Position numbers and translations under genes: made by a program. Source: Zingiber officinale (Eukaryota; Streptophyta; Magnoliopsida; Zingiberales; Zingiberaceae). From it: a stretch of 64,000 nucleotides of DNA. The DNA lies in contig NC_055991.1 in the NCBI RefSeq assembly GCF_018446385.1, positions 118,711,794-118,775,793 of the forward strand, in the 5' to 3' direction. Positions 34,481 through 46,580 of this stretch are shown piece after piece. The stretch's first letter is position 1. Each line of letters opens with the position of its first letter. The notes under the pieces were generated by a model. The model was not told where the DNA came from. It ran no database searches and saw nothing but the letters and a program-made list of their open reading frames with translations.

Positions 34481-36154
34481 CAGGGGTGTGCTGAAAGAAG
34501 AGGAGAGAAATTATAGTTATGGGTTAGTTGGGTCGTATTAATCACTTAATGTAAATAGAGAATTTAAGTGAGGACTTATTATTTTGGATCGGCAACTCTT
34601 CCTCACCCTCACCCTCACCCTCCATCGCCGCCCTCTCCCTCTTCCTCACCCTCTCGGCACACCAAGCCCCAAGAGACCTAGGGTTCCATCCCTAGGGTCG
34701 TAGGAACACCTTCCAGCGACAACTCTGATACGAGGACGCTCCTCTCCACGAGAAGAACGCGTAGACGCAAGAAGATCGCCAAAGAGATCTTCTTCTCCGG
34801 AAATCTAGCGATCAAAATTGTAAGAAACCTAGCGCAGGAAGTAAGTAACCCCTCACCTGCAGTATAAGTAGTTAATCGTATGTTTTTATGTTTTAGTTTA
34901 GCCATATGCAGATTTTTCGGCACGTAGGGTGTATTGGACCCTCCTCGAAAGTTTAGGGTTATTTGAGTACCTCTAGATGGGCCAGACATGTTTCCCTCTC
35001 CAGTTTTGGGATTTTAGACGTTGTCGGGTGCCTAAAGGTGGTCCCCTAATAGAGAGGAGAGATAGAGCACACCAAGTGTTTGATAAAATGACCAGTACAG
35101 TTAAATGCTACAGTAGACATTTTAATAGCTCAGTTAAATGTCATAGAAGCATTTTAAATAGCATGCTTAGTCTTGCTTCAGTTTATGTGGGACTACGGTC
35201 CAATGGGTGGGCTCCCATAGTCGTCTCTAGGTTCAGATAATCTAGCTCTAGGTTCAGATAACCTAGTAAGAGCAAGATAAGATAAATCAGCTTATGAATC
35301 AGTATTTTACTTTTAATAGTGGCACTGTGCTGGACTCTTAGTTATCCTTGGGTCGGGCTCCCATAGTCGTCCCTAGGTTTAGATAACCTAGTAAACCATA
35401 CTAGATTCGGAACTAGCTACCTCGGGTCTAGTTAGGGATGCACGCATAGCAAGTACAGTTGTCGGGCCCATCAGCAGCATGATTATTATTTTTATCTATT
35501 ATGAAAAATAGTTTTCAAAACTTCACAATTTAGTTATGTGAATACAATTCAGATTTAGCATTAGCCTAGCATTAGTTTAGCTTAGTTTATGTATCCGTTC
35601 AGTTTTCCTTAATGATATAACAAGATACTTCTATGATCAGTATTTGATTGCCATGACTCATATATTAGTATGCCATGTTTTAGCATTTCTAGTATGAATA
35701 TCAGCATGTGTTTCAAATAACATCTTTTAAAAGCATGATTTCATCAAATGCATATTTTGTGAGGTAGATGGTTCTTACTAAGCTCCTAAGCTTATAGTTT
35801 CCTTTTTCCTTATACTGCAGATACAAGTAAAGGGAAGATGGATTAGCGGAGGCTAGAGGTCAATGTGTCAAGATGTGTGTGAGAAGGAACTTGGAATAAA
35901 GACTCTTAAAGACTAGCAAGTTTAAAGAATTAGAACTTCTTATATTCTTATTATTCCGCACCTTTAGAATGTTTAATTGTCATGAATTGTGAAAGTATGC
36001 ACCACGCTATGCCTAGACTACTAGTTACTTTGATGTCAGTTAATAAACCATGAACAATGACAGTAATGGCATGCCTAGGAACCTTATGATGTTTTTAAGT
36101 TGATACATTTGTATTGTATATGGTTTAGTGGTGGATTGCAGCAGAAATCGTAGA

Positions 36155-36475
36155 AATCAGAGCTCCAATCGATCAGCCGATCGATTGGAGGGTCTTCAAT
36201 CGATCAGCCGATCGATTGGGGAGTGATTTTTCGCGTATAGGGAGATGATGAATCGATCAGCTGATCGATTGGCCATGGATCAATCAGCCGATCGATCGGG
36301 AAATAAATTCCGCGAACATAGAGCTGTTGAATCGATCAGTTGATCGATTGGCCCAGGCTGGATCGATCGGCCGATCGATTCAGAAAAGACCTCCGTGCAC
36401 AGAAGCACGTTGGATCGATCAGTGGATCGATTGAAGCCCTTTCAATCGATCGAGTCTCAGCTTCAATCGATTGGG
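36155..36475. repeat. AATCGATC...GATCGATT palindrome array in the LTR
   Basis: About eight inverted repeats of the type AATCGATCAGCCGATCGATT are spaced 20-50 bases apart. The copy in the 3' LTR lies at 43459-43775 and keeps the same order with a few substitutions. Confidence 0.8.
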
Positions 36476-36727
36476 AAGTCTGATTTCAGCTGGAAACGTC
36501 TGATTTCAACTCCTTGATCAAATGGAAAGTTTAGATTCCCTTCTTTAGCATATATACAACAATGAAATGGTATTTTGAACATGAATTCTAGATTTTATAG
36601 CAATTAGCAAAGATTTTAATTAGTTTAGCTTTCCGCACATTATACTTCAGTGATAGACACAGAATAGTTTAGCAATCGTAACCCCCGGCCTTACAGTTTA
36701 GTCAGTAGAAGGCTGGTCGTTACAGAG

Positions 36728-36739
36728 TGGTATCAGAGC
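36728..36739 (+). other. Primer binding site (tRNA-iMet) of the Tekay-like element
   Basis: TGGTATCAGAGC begins three bases after the LTR end. Confidence 0.93.
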
Positions 36740-36929
36740 AAGTTCCATACTTCCTCCACACACACATCAGCATTGAACTTGCAGCTTCCAAGTAAGAATA
36801 CCTCTCACCTTATTTATGTTCCTTGCTTCCATGTTTATAGATGACTAACGCATGTTTATATATGATAGCATCTAACATGATAGTAGTAGTTATGTAAAAA
36901 TGATTGTATGTCCTCTACTTCTCTAGGAA

Positions 36930-38074
36930 ATTATACGAGGACGCCCAGCTAGAAGGGCACCAGCTACTGAGCCCCAGCATGAGGCAGACAGCTCAGTGCC
37001 TCCCCCAGACCTTACAGAGGTAGTGGCCCAGTTACAGAAGCAGCTAGCTGAACAGCAACAGGAGATAGTCACTCTAAGGGCTAATCAGCAGAACACTCCC
37101 ACTGCCACCCCAGAACCTAACATAGCAACCCCATGGTAGTTACAGAGGTTCCACCAGCTCAACATATAGCACCAGTAGCCCCAGTAGCGGGGGCAAGGAG
37201 AGAAGTCTATCTGATCCAGTGGCAGAAAATCAAGCCAGGGAACTTCTCAGGTACCAGTGAACCATGGGATGCCCAAGCCTGGTTCGAAACACTGGAGAGT
37301 ACGGTGGAACTTCTAGACTGGCCAGAACATGAAAAGGTGAAATGCGTCTCTTTCTGCCTGGCAGGAGATGCACGTATGTGGTGGGAGAGGATTAAAGCGA
37401 AGCGCCCAGTGAACCAGATGACTTGGGCCGACTTTGAAAGGGAATTCTTTGAGGAGTTCTTTCACATGCGGGTCACAAACCGCCTCTACGACGAGTTCAC
37501 TGAATTTCGTCAGGGCAACCTTTCAGTTGAGGAGGCCGTGAAGAAATTCAACATGTTGGCTCGTCTGTGCCCCGAACTAGTTAGCACCGAAAGAGAACGA
37601 GTCCGACTGATGCTCAAAATGTTAAGGCCAGAAATAGCACTGAATGTGGCCAGCGGCGTCCATAGGCCACAAACCACTGAAGAACTGGTAAGTAGTGCTC
37701 TGATCACCGAGCATTACCAGAACAACATCAAACAGCAGAAGCAAGCCTTCTCAGAGTCCAAAGGCAAAGGAGGCTCAGGTACTCAGAAACACCAGGGCCA
37801 CGCTCTAACTGGAAAGGGAACTCCAGTAACAAACGTAAACCAGGGAGTTAACCAAAAGGAGGACCAGCTAGTAAACAGCCTAGCTATCCCAAGTGTTCTA
37901 CTTGTGGGAAATTCCACCCAGGAGTTTGTCGCAAGGGCACACGAGGATGCTTCGAATGTGGCCAGGAAGGGCATATGGCTAAACAATGCCCGAACAAGAC
38001 CAGCTTTCCCCCACCACAGCCGATTCAGTACGGAGGCAAGCCAGCACAGTCGCACCAGATGCAGGATGCTTTAG
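36930..38074 (+). pseudogene. gag: gag of the Tekay-like element, frameshifted
   Basis: The N-terminal piece (from about 36930, IRGRPARRAPATEP) matches the start of the gag at 1-479 but has no ATG and ends at a TAG at 37138. The main frame 37133-38074 carries the capsid region (KIKPGNFSGTSEPWD, DARMWWERIK, RLYDEFTEFRQGNLSVEEAV). Near 37855 the frame slips, so the zinc knuckle CFECGQEGHMAKQC is read in another frame (about 37950-37990). It would have packaged element RNA. No single functional product is possible. Confidence 0.85.
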
Positions 38075-38676
38075 ATGGTCCGCGCATCAGCCAGGGCAGA
38101 CTAGAAGTCCCCTCAGCCACGACGAACGCAAGAATCTACTCACTAACCAGAGAGGACGTAGCGAATGCCTCGATAGTTGTTACAGGTCAGATCAGTATTT
38201 TACAGCAAAGTGTAATTGTCTTATTCGATACTGGGGCAACCCATTCTTATATATCCAGGGCATTTGTCGAAAAGTTAGCAATACCTCCAGATGTACTCAG
38301 TGGTCAGTTTTTGATGACACTACCTTCGGGAGAAATCATGGCATCTACGCACTAGCTCCGAGCAGTGCCAGTCATTATAGCGGACAGAGAACTCTTTGGT
38401 GATCTTATAGTGCTCGATATGGCTGACTATGATGTCATCTTGGGAATAGACTTCCTGATCAAGTACGGTGCCTCCATAGAGTGTCGTAAACAGAAAGTTA
38501 TATTCCAACCTGAAGCAGGAGTGCAGTTTGAGTACATCGGAGAACCAAAGAGAAAGACCAAGAAGTTTCTCTCAGCTCTGAAAGCACAGAAGTTACTAAA
38601 TTCAGGATGTACAGGGTTCCTAACATATGTAGTCAGTACCAGTCAGGACAAGGACCAAAAGCTAGAAGAAGTCTGA
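37975..38676 (+). pseudogene. Aspartic protease region of the Tekay-like element
   Basis: The zinc-knuckle tail leads into a retropepsin-type domain with active site LFDTGATHSYISRAF near 38222-38266. A TAG at 38353-38355 breaks the frame just after the flap-like LPSGEIM. The same frame then continues (VIIADRELFGDLIVLDM, DVILGIDFLIKYGA) to a TGA at 38674-38676. The enzyme would cleave the gag-pol polyprotein. Confidence 0.85.
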
Positions 38677-40343
38677 GTTGTATGTGACTACCCAGCAGTC
38701 TTCCCTGAGGAGTTACCGGGCCTAGAACCAGACAGAGATATTGAATTTGAGATAGAACTCATCCCCGATACAAATCCCATCTCCAAAGCACTCTACCGCA
38801 TGGCTCTAGCAGAGCTAAAGGAACTTCAGGAGCAACTACAGGAGCTGCTTGACAAGGGTTTCGTACGCCCTAGTCACTCACCATGGGGAGCTCCTGTATT
38901 GTTCGTGAAGAAGAAGGACGGGAGCATGCGCCTGTGTATACTACCGGGCACTAAACTAAGTCACGATTAAGAACAGGTATCCTCCTCCCAGGATAGATGA
39001 CCAGTTTGATCAGCTAAAGGGAGCAGCAGTGTTCTCTAAAATAGACCTCAGATCGGGATATCACCAGGTGAGAGTTAAAGAAGGTGATATACCCAAGACA
39101 GCTTTCAGGACCAGATACGGACATTATGAGTTCGTAGTCATGCCCTTTGGCGTGACGAATGCTCCAACTACTTTCATGGACATCATGAACAGAGTATTTA
39201 GGGAATACTTAGATAAGTTTGTTATCGTGTTCATCGACGACATTCTTATCTATTCCGGAACTCAGGAAGAACACGCAGGGCATCTGAAGATAGTACTGCA
39301 GACCCTTCAGCAGAACCAGTTGTACGCCAAGTTCATGAAATGTGAATTCTGGCTCGATCAGGTATCCTTTTTGGGTCACATCATCTCCAAGGATGGTATC
39401 ATGGTAGACCCCAGTAAGATAGAGGCTGTGAATAACTGGAAAAGACCTAAGAACGCCAGTGAAATCAGAAGCTTTCTAGGACTAGCAGGCTATTACAGAA
39501 AATTTGTAGAGGATTTCTCCAGGATAGCCTCCCCACTGACAGCTCTCACCAGGAAGAACAGAAAATTTCAGTGGACAGAGAACTGTGAGAACATCTTCAT
39601 GGAACTAAAAAGAAGATTGACCAGTGCCCTCATCCTGACTCTGCCAGAAAACACAGACAGCTTTGATATTTACAATGATGCCTCTAAATTGGGACTAGGA
39701 GAAGTACTGATGCAAAATGGCAAAGTGATCACCTATGCCTCCAGACAACTCAAGGACTATGAGAGGAACTACCCTACTCATGACCTTGAGCTTGCAGCAG
39801 TCGTCTTCGCCCTCAAAATTTGGAGATGGAGCTCAGTGCAGAGTGTATACAGATCATCAGAGTCTGAAGTACTTCTTCACCTAGAAGGATCTGAATATGC
39901 GACAGCGCAGATGGCTCGAGCTGGTCAAAGACTATGACATAGACATCCTCTACCACCCAGGAAAAACCAATAAGATGGTAGACGCACTTAGCAGGAAGTC
40001 CAGTGTCACCTTACTATTCCTAGCAGCCATGTCACCGCCCCTACAAAAGGAAATTATAGATTTCGATCTCGAACTTATAGTTGGACAGCTCTCTACTATG
40101 GCCTTAGCATCTACCCTGCTTGGTGACATCCAGACAGCTCAGGGTCAGGACCCTGAAATTCAGAAAATCAAGCAAGAGTTAGCAGAATCAGAAAGTGGAG
40201 AGTTCAGAGTATCTGATAGCGGGGTATTGTATTTTGGTGACAGACTATGCATTCCGGATCAGGAGGAACTACGGAGGAAGATCCTAGACGAGGCTCACAG
40301 GACTCCTTATGCGATGCATCCTGGTTCCACCAAGATGTACTAA
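38677..40343 (+). pseudogene. Reverse transcriptase and RNase H of the Tekay-like element
   Basis: The N-terminal RT part ([14 protein letters not shown] to [18 protein letters not shown]) lies at 38689-38940. It is followed by a frameshift and then a TAA near 38968 in the place of a conserved segment. The core frame 39029-39937 has [15 protein letters not shown], the catalytic FIDDILIYS and the primer-grip region [12 protein letters not shown]. RNase H follows ([27 protein letters not shown]) and is broken by a slip near 39835. The frame 39897-40343 resumes with YHPGKTNKMVDALSRK and ends at a TAA where Gln is expected. Confidence 0.9.
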
Positions 40344-41536
40344 GACCTAAAGAGACATTTTTGGTGGTCTGGGATGAAAAGAGACATCGCTAGATATGTC
40401 AGTACCTGTCTGACCTGTCAGAGAGTCAAGGCAAAACACCAGAGACCAGGAGGAGTTCTGCAGCCTATTCAGATTCCAGAATGAAAGTGGGAGGATATTT
40501 CCATGGATTTCATAGTGGGACTACCCAGAACCACGAATGGTTTTGATGTCATCTGGGTAATAGTCGACAGATTGACTAAATCATCCCACTTCTTAGCTAT
40601 CAGGATATCCTACTCCATGGAGCAGCTAGCTCAGTTGTATCTCAAGGAGATTATCAGACTGCATGGAGTTCCACGGACCATCATTTCAGACAGAGACAGT
40701 AGATTCACGTCACACTTCTGGGAGTGTGTACAGTCAGCATTGGGCACCAGGTTAAAGTTTAGCACAGCTTTCCATCCTCAGACAGATGGTCAGACGGAGC
40801 GATTAAATCAGGTACTCGAAGATATGCTCCGAGCGTGTGCCCTATCTTCAAGGGAAGTTGGTGCAAATATCTGTGTTTAGCAGAATTTGCATACAACAAT
40901 AGCTATCAGGCCACTCTCGGCATGGCACCCTACGAGGCTCTTTACGGACGGAGGTGTAGATCTCCAATCTGCTGGTATGAAAGTGGTGAACAGAAAGAAC
41001 TAGAACTTCAGATAGATCTAGTAGCGGATACCACAGCAGCTATACAGCAGATCCAACAGAGGATAGAGACAGCTCAGAGCCGCCAGAAAAGCTATGCTGA
41101 TACACGACGTCGACCCTTAGAGTTTTCAGTGGGGGATATAGTGTTCCTCCGAGTGGCTCCCATGAGGGGAGTAATGCGTTTTGGGAAGAAGGGCAAATTA
41201 AGTCCTAGATATGTGAGACCATACCTTATCACTAGAAGAGTTGGCAAGGTAGCATATGAGCTAGAGCTACCCCAGGAGATGTCAACTATCCATAACGTAT
41301 TTTATGTCTCTATGCTGAAGAAGCATATCTCAGATGCCACCCAGGTGATTGAGCCCCAGTCGGTACAAGTCCGCGAAGACCTCAGCTATGACAGTTGGCC
41401 TATTCAGATAATAGACCGAGCAGTTAAGAAATTACGGAACAAGGAGGTACCATTAGTAAAAGTCATTTGGCAAAACCACACCACAGAAGAGGCAACTTGG
41501 GTGACAGAAGCTAGTATGAGACAGAAGTACCTATAG
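40344..41536 (+). pseudogene. Integrase with C-terminal chromodomain, Tekay-like element
   Basis: An HHCC-type zinc region (ending CLTCQRVKAKHQRPGG) is followed by a TGA at about 40482 in place of Trp. The core has DFIVGLPRTTNGFDVIW and SDRDSRFTSHFW, and the third acidic residue lies in the FHPQTDGQTERLNQ neighbourhood. A frameshift near 40850 leads into 40835-41536 with FAYNNSYQATLGMAPYEALY and the GPY/F-like part. A chromodomain-like end (PIQIIDRAVKKLRNKEVPLV, TEEATWVTEASMR) follows. Chromodomains of this clade direct integration towards modified chromatin. Confidence 0.9.
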
Positions 41537-41570
41537 TTATTTTAAGTTTGAGGATGAACTTTTTATAAGG

Positions 41571-41580
41571 TATGGGGGAT
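41571..41580 (+). other. Polypurine tract of the Tekay-like element
   Basis: TATGGGGGAT lies immediately before the 3' LTR, where plus-strand DNA synthesis would start. Confidence 0.8.
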
Positions 41581-44018
41581 TGTAACGCCCGAAAATTCTC
41601 AAATAAATTTTAGAAATATTCTATTATTTTTATGGAATTTTAGAATATTTTTATTGAATTTTTGGAGTAGCAGAAGTAGCAAAATTAAATAAAAATGTAA
41701 AATAGCCTAAGCGGGAATTGAACCCGCAACCTATTAGACCCTACGACTCATAGCATGACTTTAGTAACCAGGTGGCCCCAGCAGGGGTGTGCTGAAAGAA
41801 GAGGAGAGAAATTATAGTTATGGGTTAGTTGGGTCATATTAATCACTTAATGTAAATAGAGAATTTAAGTGAGGACTTATTATTTTGGATCGGCAACTCT
41901 TCCTCACCCTCACCCTCCATCGCCGCCCTCTCCCTCTTCCTCACCCTCTCGGCACACCAAGCCCCAAGAGACCTAGGGTTCCATTCCTAGGGTCATAGGA
42001 ACACCTTCCGGCGATAACTCCGATACGAGGACCCTCCTCTCCACGAGAAGAACGCGTAGACGCAAGAAGATCGCCGAAGAGATCTTCTTCTCCGGAAATC
42101 TAGCGATCAGAATTGTAAGAAACCTAGCGCAGGAAGTAAGTAACCCCTCACCTACAGTATAAGTAGTTAATCGCATGTTTTTATGTTTTAGTTCAGTCAT
42201 ATGCAGATTTTTCGGCACGTAGGGTGTATTTGACCCTCCTCGCAAGTTTAGGGTTATTTGAGTACCTCTAGATGGGCCAGACATGTTTCCCTCTCCAGTT
42301 TTGGGATTTTAGATGCTGTCGGGTGCCTAGAGGTGGTCCCCTAATAGAGAGGAGAGATAGAGCACAACAAGTGTTCGATAAAATGACTAGTACAGTTAAA
42401 TGCTACAGTAGACATTTTAATAGCTCAGTTAAATATCATAGAAGCATTTTAAATAGCATGCTTAGTCTTGCTTCAGTTTATGTGGGACTACGGTCCAATG
42501 GGTGGGCTCCCATAGTCGCCTCTAGGTTCAGATAACCTAGCTCTAGGTTCAGATAACCTAGTAAGAGCAAGATAAGATAAATCAGCTTATGAATCAGTAT
42601 TTTACTTTTAATAGTGGCACTGTGCTGGACTCTTAGTTATCCTTGGGTCGGGCTCCCATAGTCGTCCCTAGGTTTAGATAACCTAGTAAACCATACTAGA
42701 TTCGGAACTAGCTACCTCGGGTCTAGTTAGGGATGCACGCATAGCAAGTACAGTTGTCGGGCCCATCAGCAGCATGATTATTATTTTTATCTATTATGAA
42801 AAATAGTTTTCAAAACTTCATAATTTAGTTATGTGAATACAATTCAGATTTAGCATTAGCCTAGCATTAGTTTAGCTTAGTTTATGTATTCGTTCAGTTT
42901 TCCTTAATGATACAACAAGATACTTCTATGATCAGTATTTGATTGTCATGACTCATATATTAGTATGCCATGTTTTAGCATTTCCAGTACGAATATCAGC
43001 ATGTGTTTCAAATAACATCTTTTAAAAGCATGATTTCATCGAATGCATGTTTTGTGAGGTAGATGGTTCTTACTAAGCTCCTAAGCTTATAGTTTCCTTT
43101 TTCCTTATACTGCAGATACAGGTAAAGGGAAGATGGATTAGCGGAGGCTGGAGGTCAATGTGTCAAGATGTGTGTGAGAAGGAACTTGGAATAAAGACTC
43201 TTGAAGACTAGCAAGTTTAAAGAATTAGAACTTCTTATATTCTTATTATTCCGCACCTTTAGAATGTTTAATTGTCATGAATTGTGAAAGTATGCACCAC
43301 GTTATGCCTAGACTACTAGTTACTTTGATGTCAGTTAATAAACCATGAACAATGACAGTAATGGCATGCCTAGGAACCTTATGATGTTTTTAAGTTGATA
43401 CATTTGTATTGTATATGGTTTAGCTGTGGATTGCAGCAGAAATCACATAAATCAGAGCTCCAATCGATCAACCGATCGATTGGAGGGTCCTCAATCGATC
43501 AGCCGATCGATTGGGGAGTGATTTTTCGCGTACAGAGAGCTGATGAATCGATCAGCTGATCGATTGGCCATGGATCAATCAGCCGATCGATCGGGAAATA
43601 AATTCATGAACAGAGAGCTGCTGAATCGATCAGCTGATCGATTGGCCCAGGCTGGATCGATCGGCCGATCGATTCAGAAAAGACCTCCGTGCACAGAAGC
43701 ACGTTGGATCGATCAGTGGATCGATTGAAGCCCTTTCAATCGATCGAGTCTCAGCTTCAATCGATTGGGAAGTCTGATTTCAGCTGAAAACGTCTGATTT
43801 CAGCTCCTTGATCAAATGGAAAGTTTAGATTCCCTTCTTTAGCATATGTACAACAATGAAATGGTATTTTGAACATGAATTCTAGATTTTATAGCAATTA
43901 GCAGAGATTTTAATTAGTTTATCTTTCCGTACATTATACTTCAGTGATAGACACATAATAGTTTAGCAACCGTAACCCCCGGCCTTACAGTTTAGTCAGT
44001 AGATGGCGGGTCGTTACA
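41581..44018 (+). repeat. 3' LTR of the Tekay-like element
   Basis: 2,438 bp, colinear with 34280-36724. Visible differences are about a dozen substitutions in the first 540 bases and a 12-base loss in the CCCTCA microsatellite. Confidence 0.93.
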
Positions 44019-44309
44019 GGACCGGTGGCGATATTCTGGTCCGAGACCGGTGGCGATACTATGGTCCGAGACCAGTGGAGATAGCTCGACCCCGAACGAG
44101 GGAGATAACAGATCCGATAACTGGTCCAAGACCAGTGAAGACTGCTTGGCCCCGGATGGGGGAGATAAGAAATCTGATAAGCTGATCCAAGACCAATGAA
44201 GACCGCTCGACCCCGAACAGGAGAGATAAGCCATGAAGCCCGTTGAAGCAGAGCCTGTAGTAATATAAGGGAGCACAACCTTTATCATACCTGATCGTGA
44301 AGTGGTGTT
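44019..44309. repeat. Continuation of the GGTCCGAGACC tandem array
   Basis: The array cut at 34279 resumes here (CTGGTCCGAGACCGGTGGCGATA), showing that the Tekay-like element landed inside it. It grades into units with GACCCCGAACGAGGGAGATAA. Confidence 0.8.
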
Positions 44310-45622
44310 TGTTGTATCGAAGAGTTTCGCTAGAGGGGGGGTGAATAGTGATTAAGAAGTTTAACGAGTATGCAGCGGAAAGAATAAACGAACAATGCTA
44401 ACAAAGGTCATTTTTTACTTGGTTCGGAGCCTTTATCGACTCTTACTCCAAGGCCCGCACGTAAGGGTGCTTTCGATGGGCAATCCACTAGCAATTCGAA
44501 ATATTACAGATGAAGTTACAATTGCTTTTAAAGGAAAATAATACCGACAAAAACTAAGGAATGATAAGAAAAACGCGTTGTCGGAGGAGCGTCGCAGGAG
44601 CGTAGCACGGCAGAGCAACCAGTGGAAGATCTTCTCATTGTTGTATCTTGACTCCAGCCTTTACCCTCCTTATATAGGAGGTTCGGAGCACCTGGATCCT
44701 TTCGGGCGCCCTGAATATGACGTAGCCGAGCCAATCACGAAGCTCTGCATGTCGACGCACGAAATGGATAAAGTTTGCTTCCTTCTTTCCTGCAAGAAAA
44801 CGTTAGTCCGGAGGCAAATACAAGATATATATCCTGCAAAATAGAGTATTAGCACAGTTTAAAATCAAATAGAATATTAATTAGACTCCGTCTTCTCGAG
44901 ACTGGAATCTAGTCACGATCTCAACTTAGATATCCGAAATGGGTCTAAGTCGGATCGACACCTAATGTTTACTTCCCTGGAACGCATCCTCACAATCACT
45001 CCCCCCCAGTGACTTACCTCCACTTACCTGCCAGACATCCGGTCAGCCCTTCGACCCGTCTGGACTTCATGTCAGCTACCTGGTCAGCCCGTCGACCTAG
45101 CTGATCTTCTCTGCAACACTGAGTTAGCACAGTATTAACAGAATTCAAGTATAACCTAGGGTTACCTCCTAGGGTTGCCTAGCTTCACTCACTAGGACTT
45201 CCATTATCTGGCTTCACTCACCAGGACTTCCTCCACCTAGCTTCACTCACTAGGGTCTGGCTTCACTCACCAAGACTTCCTCCACCTAGCTTCACTCACC
45301 AGGGCCTGGCTTCACTCACTAGGTCTTCCTCCACCTAGCTTCACTCACTAGGGCCTGGCTTCACTCACTAGGACTTCCTCCACCTAGCTTCACTCACTAG
45401 GGCCCAGCTTCACTCACCGGGACTTCCACCACCTAGCTTCACTCACTAGGGTCCGACTTCACTCACCGGAACTTCCACTTTGCCTAACCTTTGGTTAGGA
45501 ATTACCTTTGCTAGTCATCTAGTCATGACTAGACTTCTCTCTCCCAAACATCAAGTCCTATTTTGGTCAACCCTTGGTCATATTGTCAAAAATAGAAACC
45601 CTAGAGGTCGATTGCACCAACA
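44310..45622 (-). repeat. SIRE-like copia solo LTR, 1.3 kb
   Basis: The ends TGTTGTATCGAAGAG (44310) and ATTGCACCAACA (45622), with the early CTAGAGGGGGGGTGAATAG, align with the LTR of the element at 14811-22070, so it is a relative. It holds a hairpin array at 45031-45540. The flanks GTGTT and ATATC do not match, so the solo-LTR reading is not confirmed by a target duplication. Confidence 0.65.
45031..45540. repeat. Hairpin array with compensating stems in the SIRE-like LTR
   Basis: Two large hairpins come first (45031-45063, outer stem CCAGAC/GTCTGG; 45072-45104, outer stem TCAGCTA/TAGCTGA), each with an inner GGTC/GACC stem. Then follow CCTAG/CTAGG and CTGG/CCAG stems around the constant CTTCACTCAC, and CCTAAC/GTTAGG near 45482. 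The plan is the same as at 15790-16390. Confidence 0.75.
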
Positions 45623-46559
45623 ATATCGACCGACTGAGGATCTAGCTTGATCCCTTGACTCCGAACTGCTCGTGAAGTCAGGGAGAGGAATAGTGTCGAT
45701 CCCGTGACTCCCAAATGTCTGCGGAGTCCGGAAGAGAATAATCCTGAGCCCTGACCATCAAAAGGAGTAAAGCCCATAGCAATATAAGGGACTAGAGTCC
45801 GTAACAAGAGAAGGAAGCAGAGCACCGTAGGTGAAGGAAGTATAGCCTGTAGACATAAGAGGCTACAAAATAGGTGGAGGATGCAGAGCATATAGTAATA
45901 ATAGAATGAAATGCCTATAGCAGTAAGAGGATGCAGAGCCCCATGGTGAAGGGTGCAGAGCCTCATGGTGAAGGGTACAGAGCCTATAACACACTTGATT
46001 GGGGAGTTGAGCCCCTGGTCCCTGATCGGATAGTAAGGCCCCTAGCCTGTAATCAAAGAGCGAGGCCCCTAGATCCTGATCGGGAAGCTGTACTACAAGT
46101 CAATGATTGGGAAGCTGTGTCCCTAGTGTATGAGAGGGGAGTTGTGCCCCTAATGTCTAATCGGGGAGCTGGGCCCCTAGTGTTCAATCAAAAATCGAAG
46201 GCCCTAGTCTTTGATCAAGGAACTAGGATCTTACTCTCTTATCAGGGAGCTATAGCAGCTCTTATAATCGTAAAAAGGGAGCAGAGCCCGTAGCGTACCT
46301 GATCGAGGAGCTGTGCCAACCAGTTGAGGGTTGGTCTCGATCCCTTGACTCCCGAATACCTGTGGAGTTAAGGAAAAAAAATATAATAGAAAAACTAACC
46401 TGTCGACCAGCTGAAGCTCCAACTTAATCCCTCGGCTCCCGAATACCCGTGGAGCGAGAAGAGAAGATAATAAGTTCCTAGAAATCCTTCGGGACTGTGA
46501 TAAAGGGAGAGAACCTTCCGATGTCGTCCGTCTTCACGTTCCAGAACAGGTGGAGAAGA
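45623..46559. repeat. Tat-like interior, right part: tandem repeats
   Basis: Repeats include GTCGATCCCGTGACTCCCAAAT units, a GAAGGGTGCAGAGCC set (45930-45990) and a roughly 30-bp array around GATCGGGGAGCTGGGCCCCTA (45990-46320). No coding domain is recognised; the 120-codon frame at 45931-46293 is repeat-derived. Confidence 0.6.
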
Positions 46560-46577
46560 TTCCCACAGACGACGCCA
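46560..46577 (-). other. PBS-like site of the Tat-like element
   Basis: The minus strand reads TGGCGTCGTCTGTGGGAA, three bases inside the LTR end at 46581. The first bases resemble the TGGCGCCGT start of a tRNA-Asp-type PBS; from memory, Tat/Athila-type elements often show a TGGCGCCGTCTGTGGG motif here. Confidence 0.6.
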
Positions 46578-46580
46578 AAT

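Larger units (their letters stand above)
34280..36724 (+). repeat. 5' LTR of the Tekay-like element
   Basis: TGTAACGCCCGAAAATTCTC to GGTCGTTACA, 2,445 bp. It contains an antisense tRNA-like segment (34405-34480), a CCCTCA microsatellite (about 34600-34625) that is one repeat set longer than in the 3' LTR, and an AATCGATC palindrome array (36155-36475). Confidence 0.93.
34280..44018 (+). mobile_element. Tekay-like chromovirus (Ty3/gypsy), full length but decayed
   Basis: The LTRs are 34280-36724 and 41581-44018, the target duplication is GGACC (34275-34279 and 44019-44023), the PBS lies at 36728-36739 and the PPT at 41571-41580. The domain order gag, protease, RT, RNase H, integrase, chromodomain is that of a chromovirus. 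The LTRs differ at about 2% by eye, yet the reading frame has at least nine stops or frameshifts, so it was probably mobilised in trans or decayed after insertion. It interrupts the tandem array of the Tat-like element. Confidence 0.95.
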
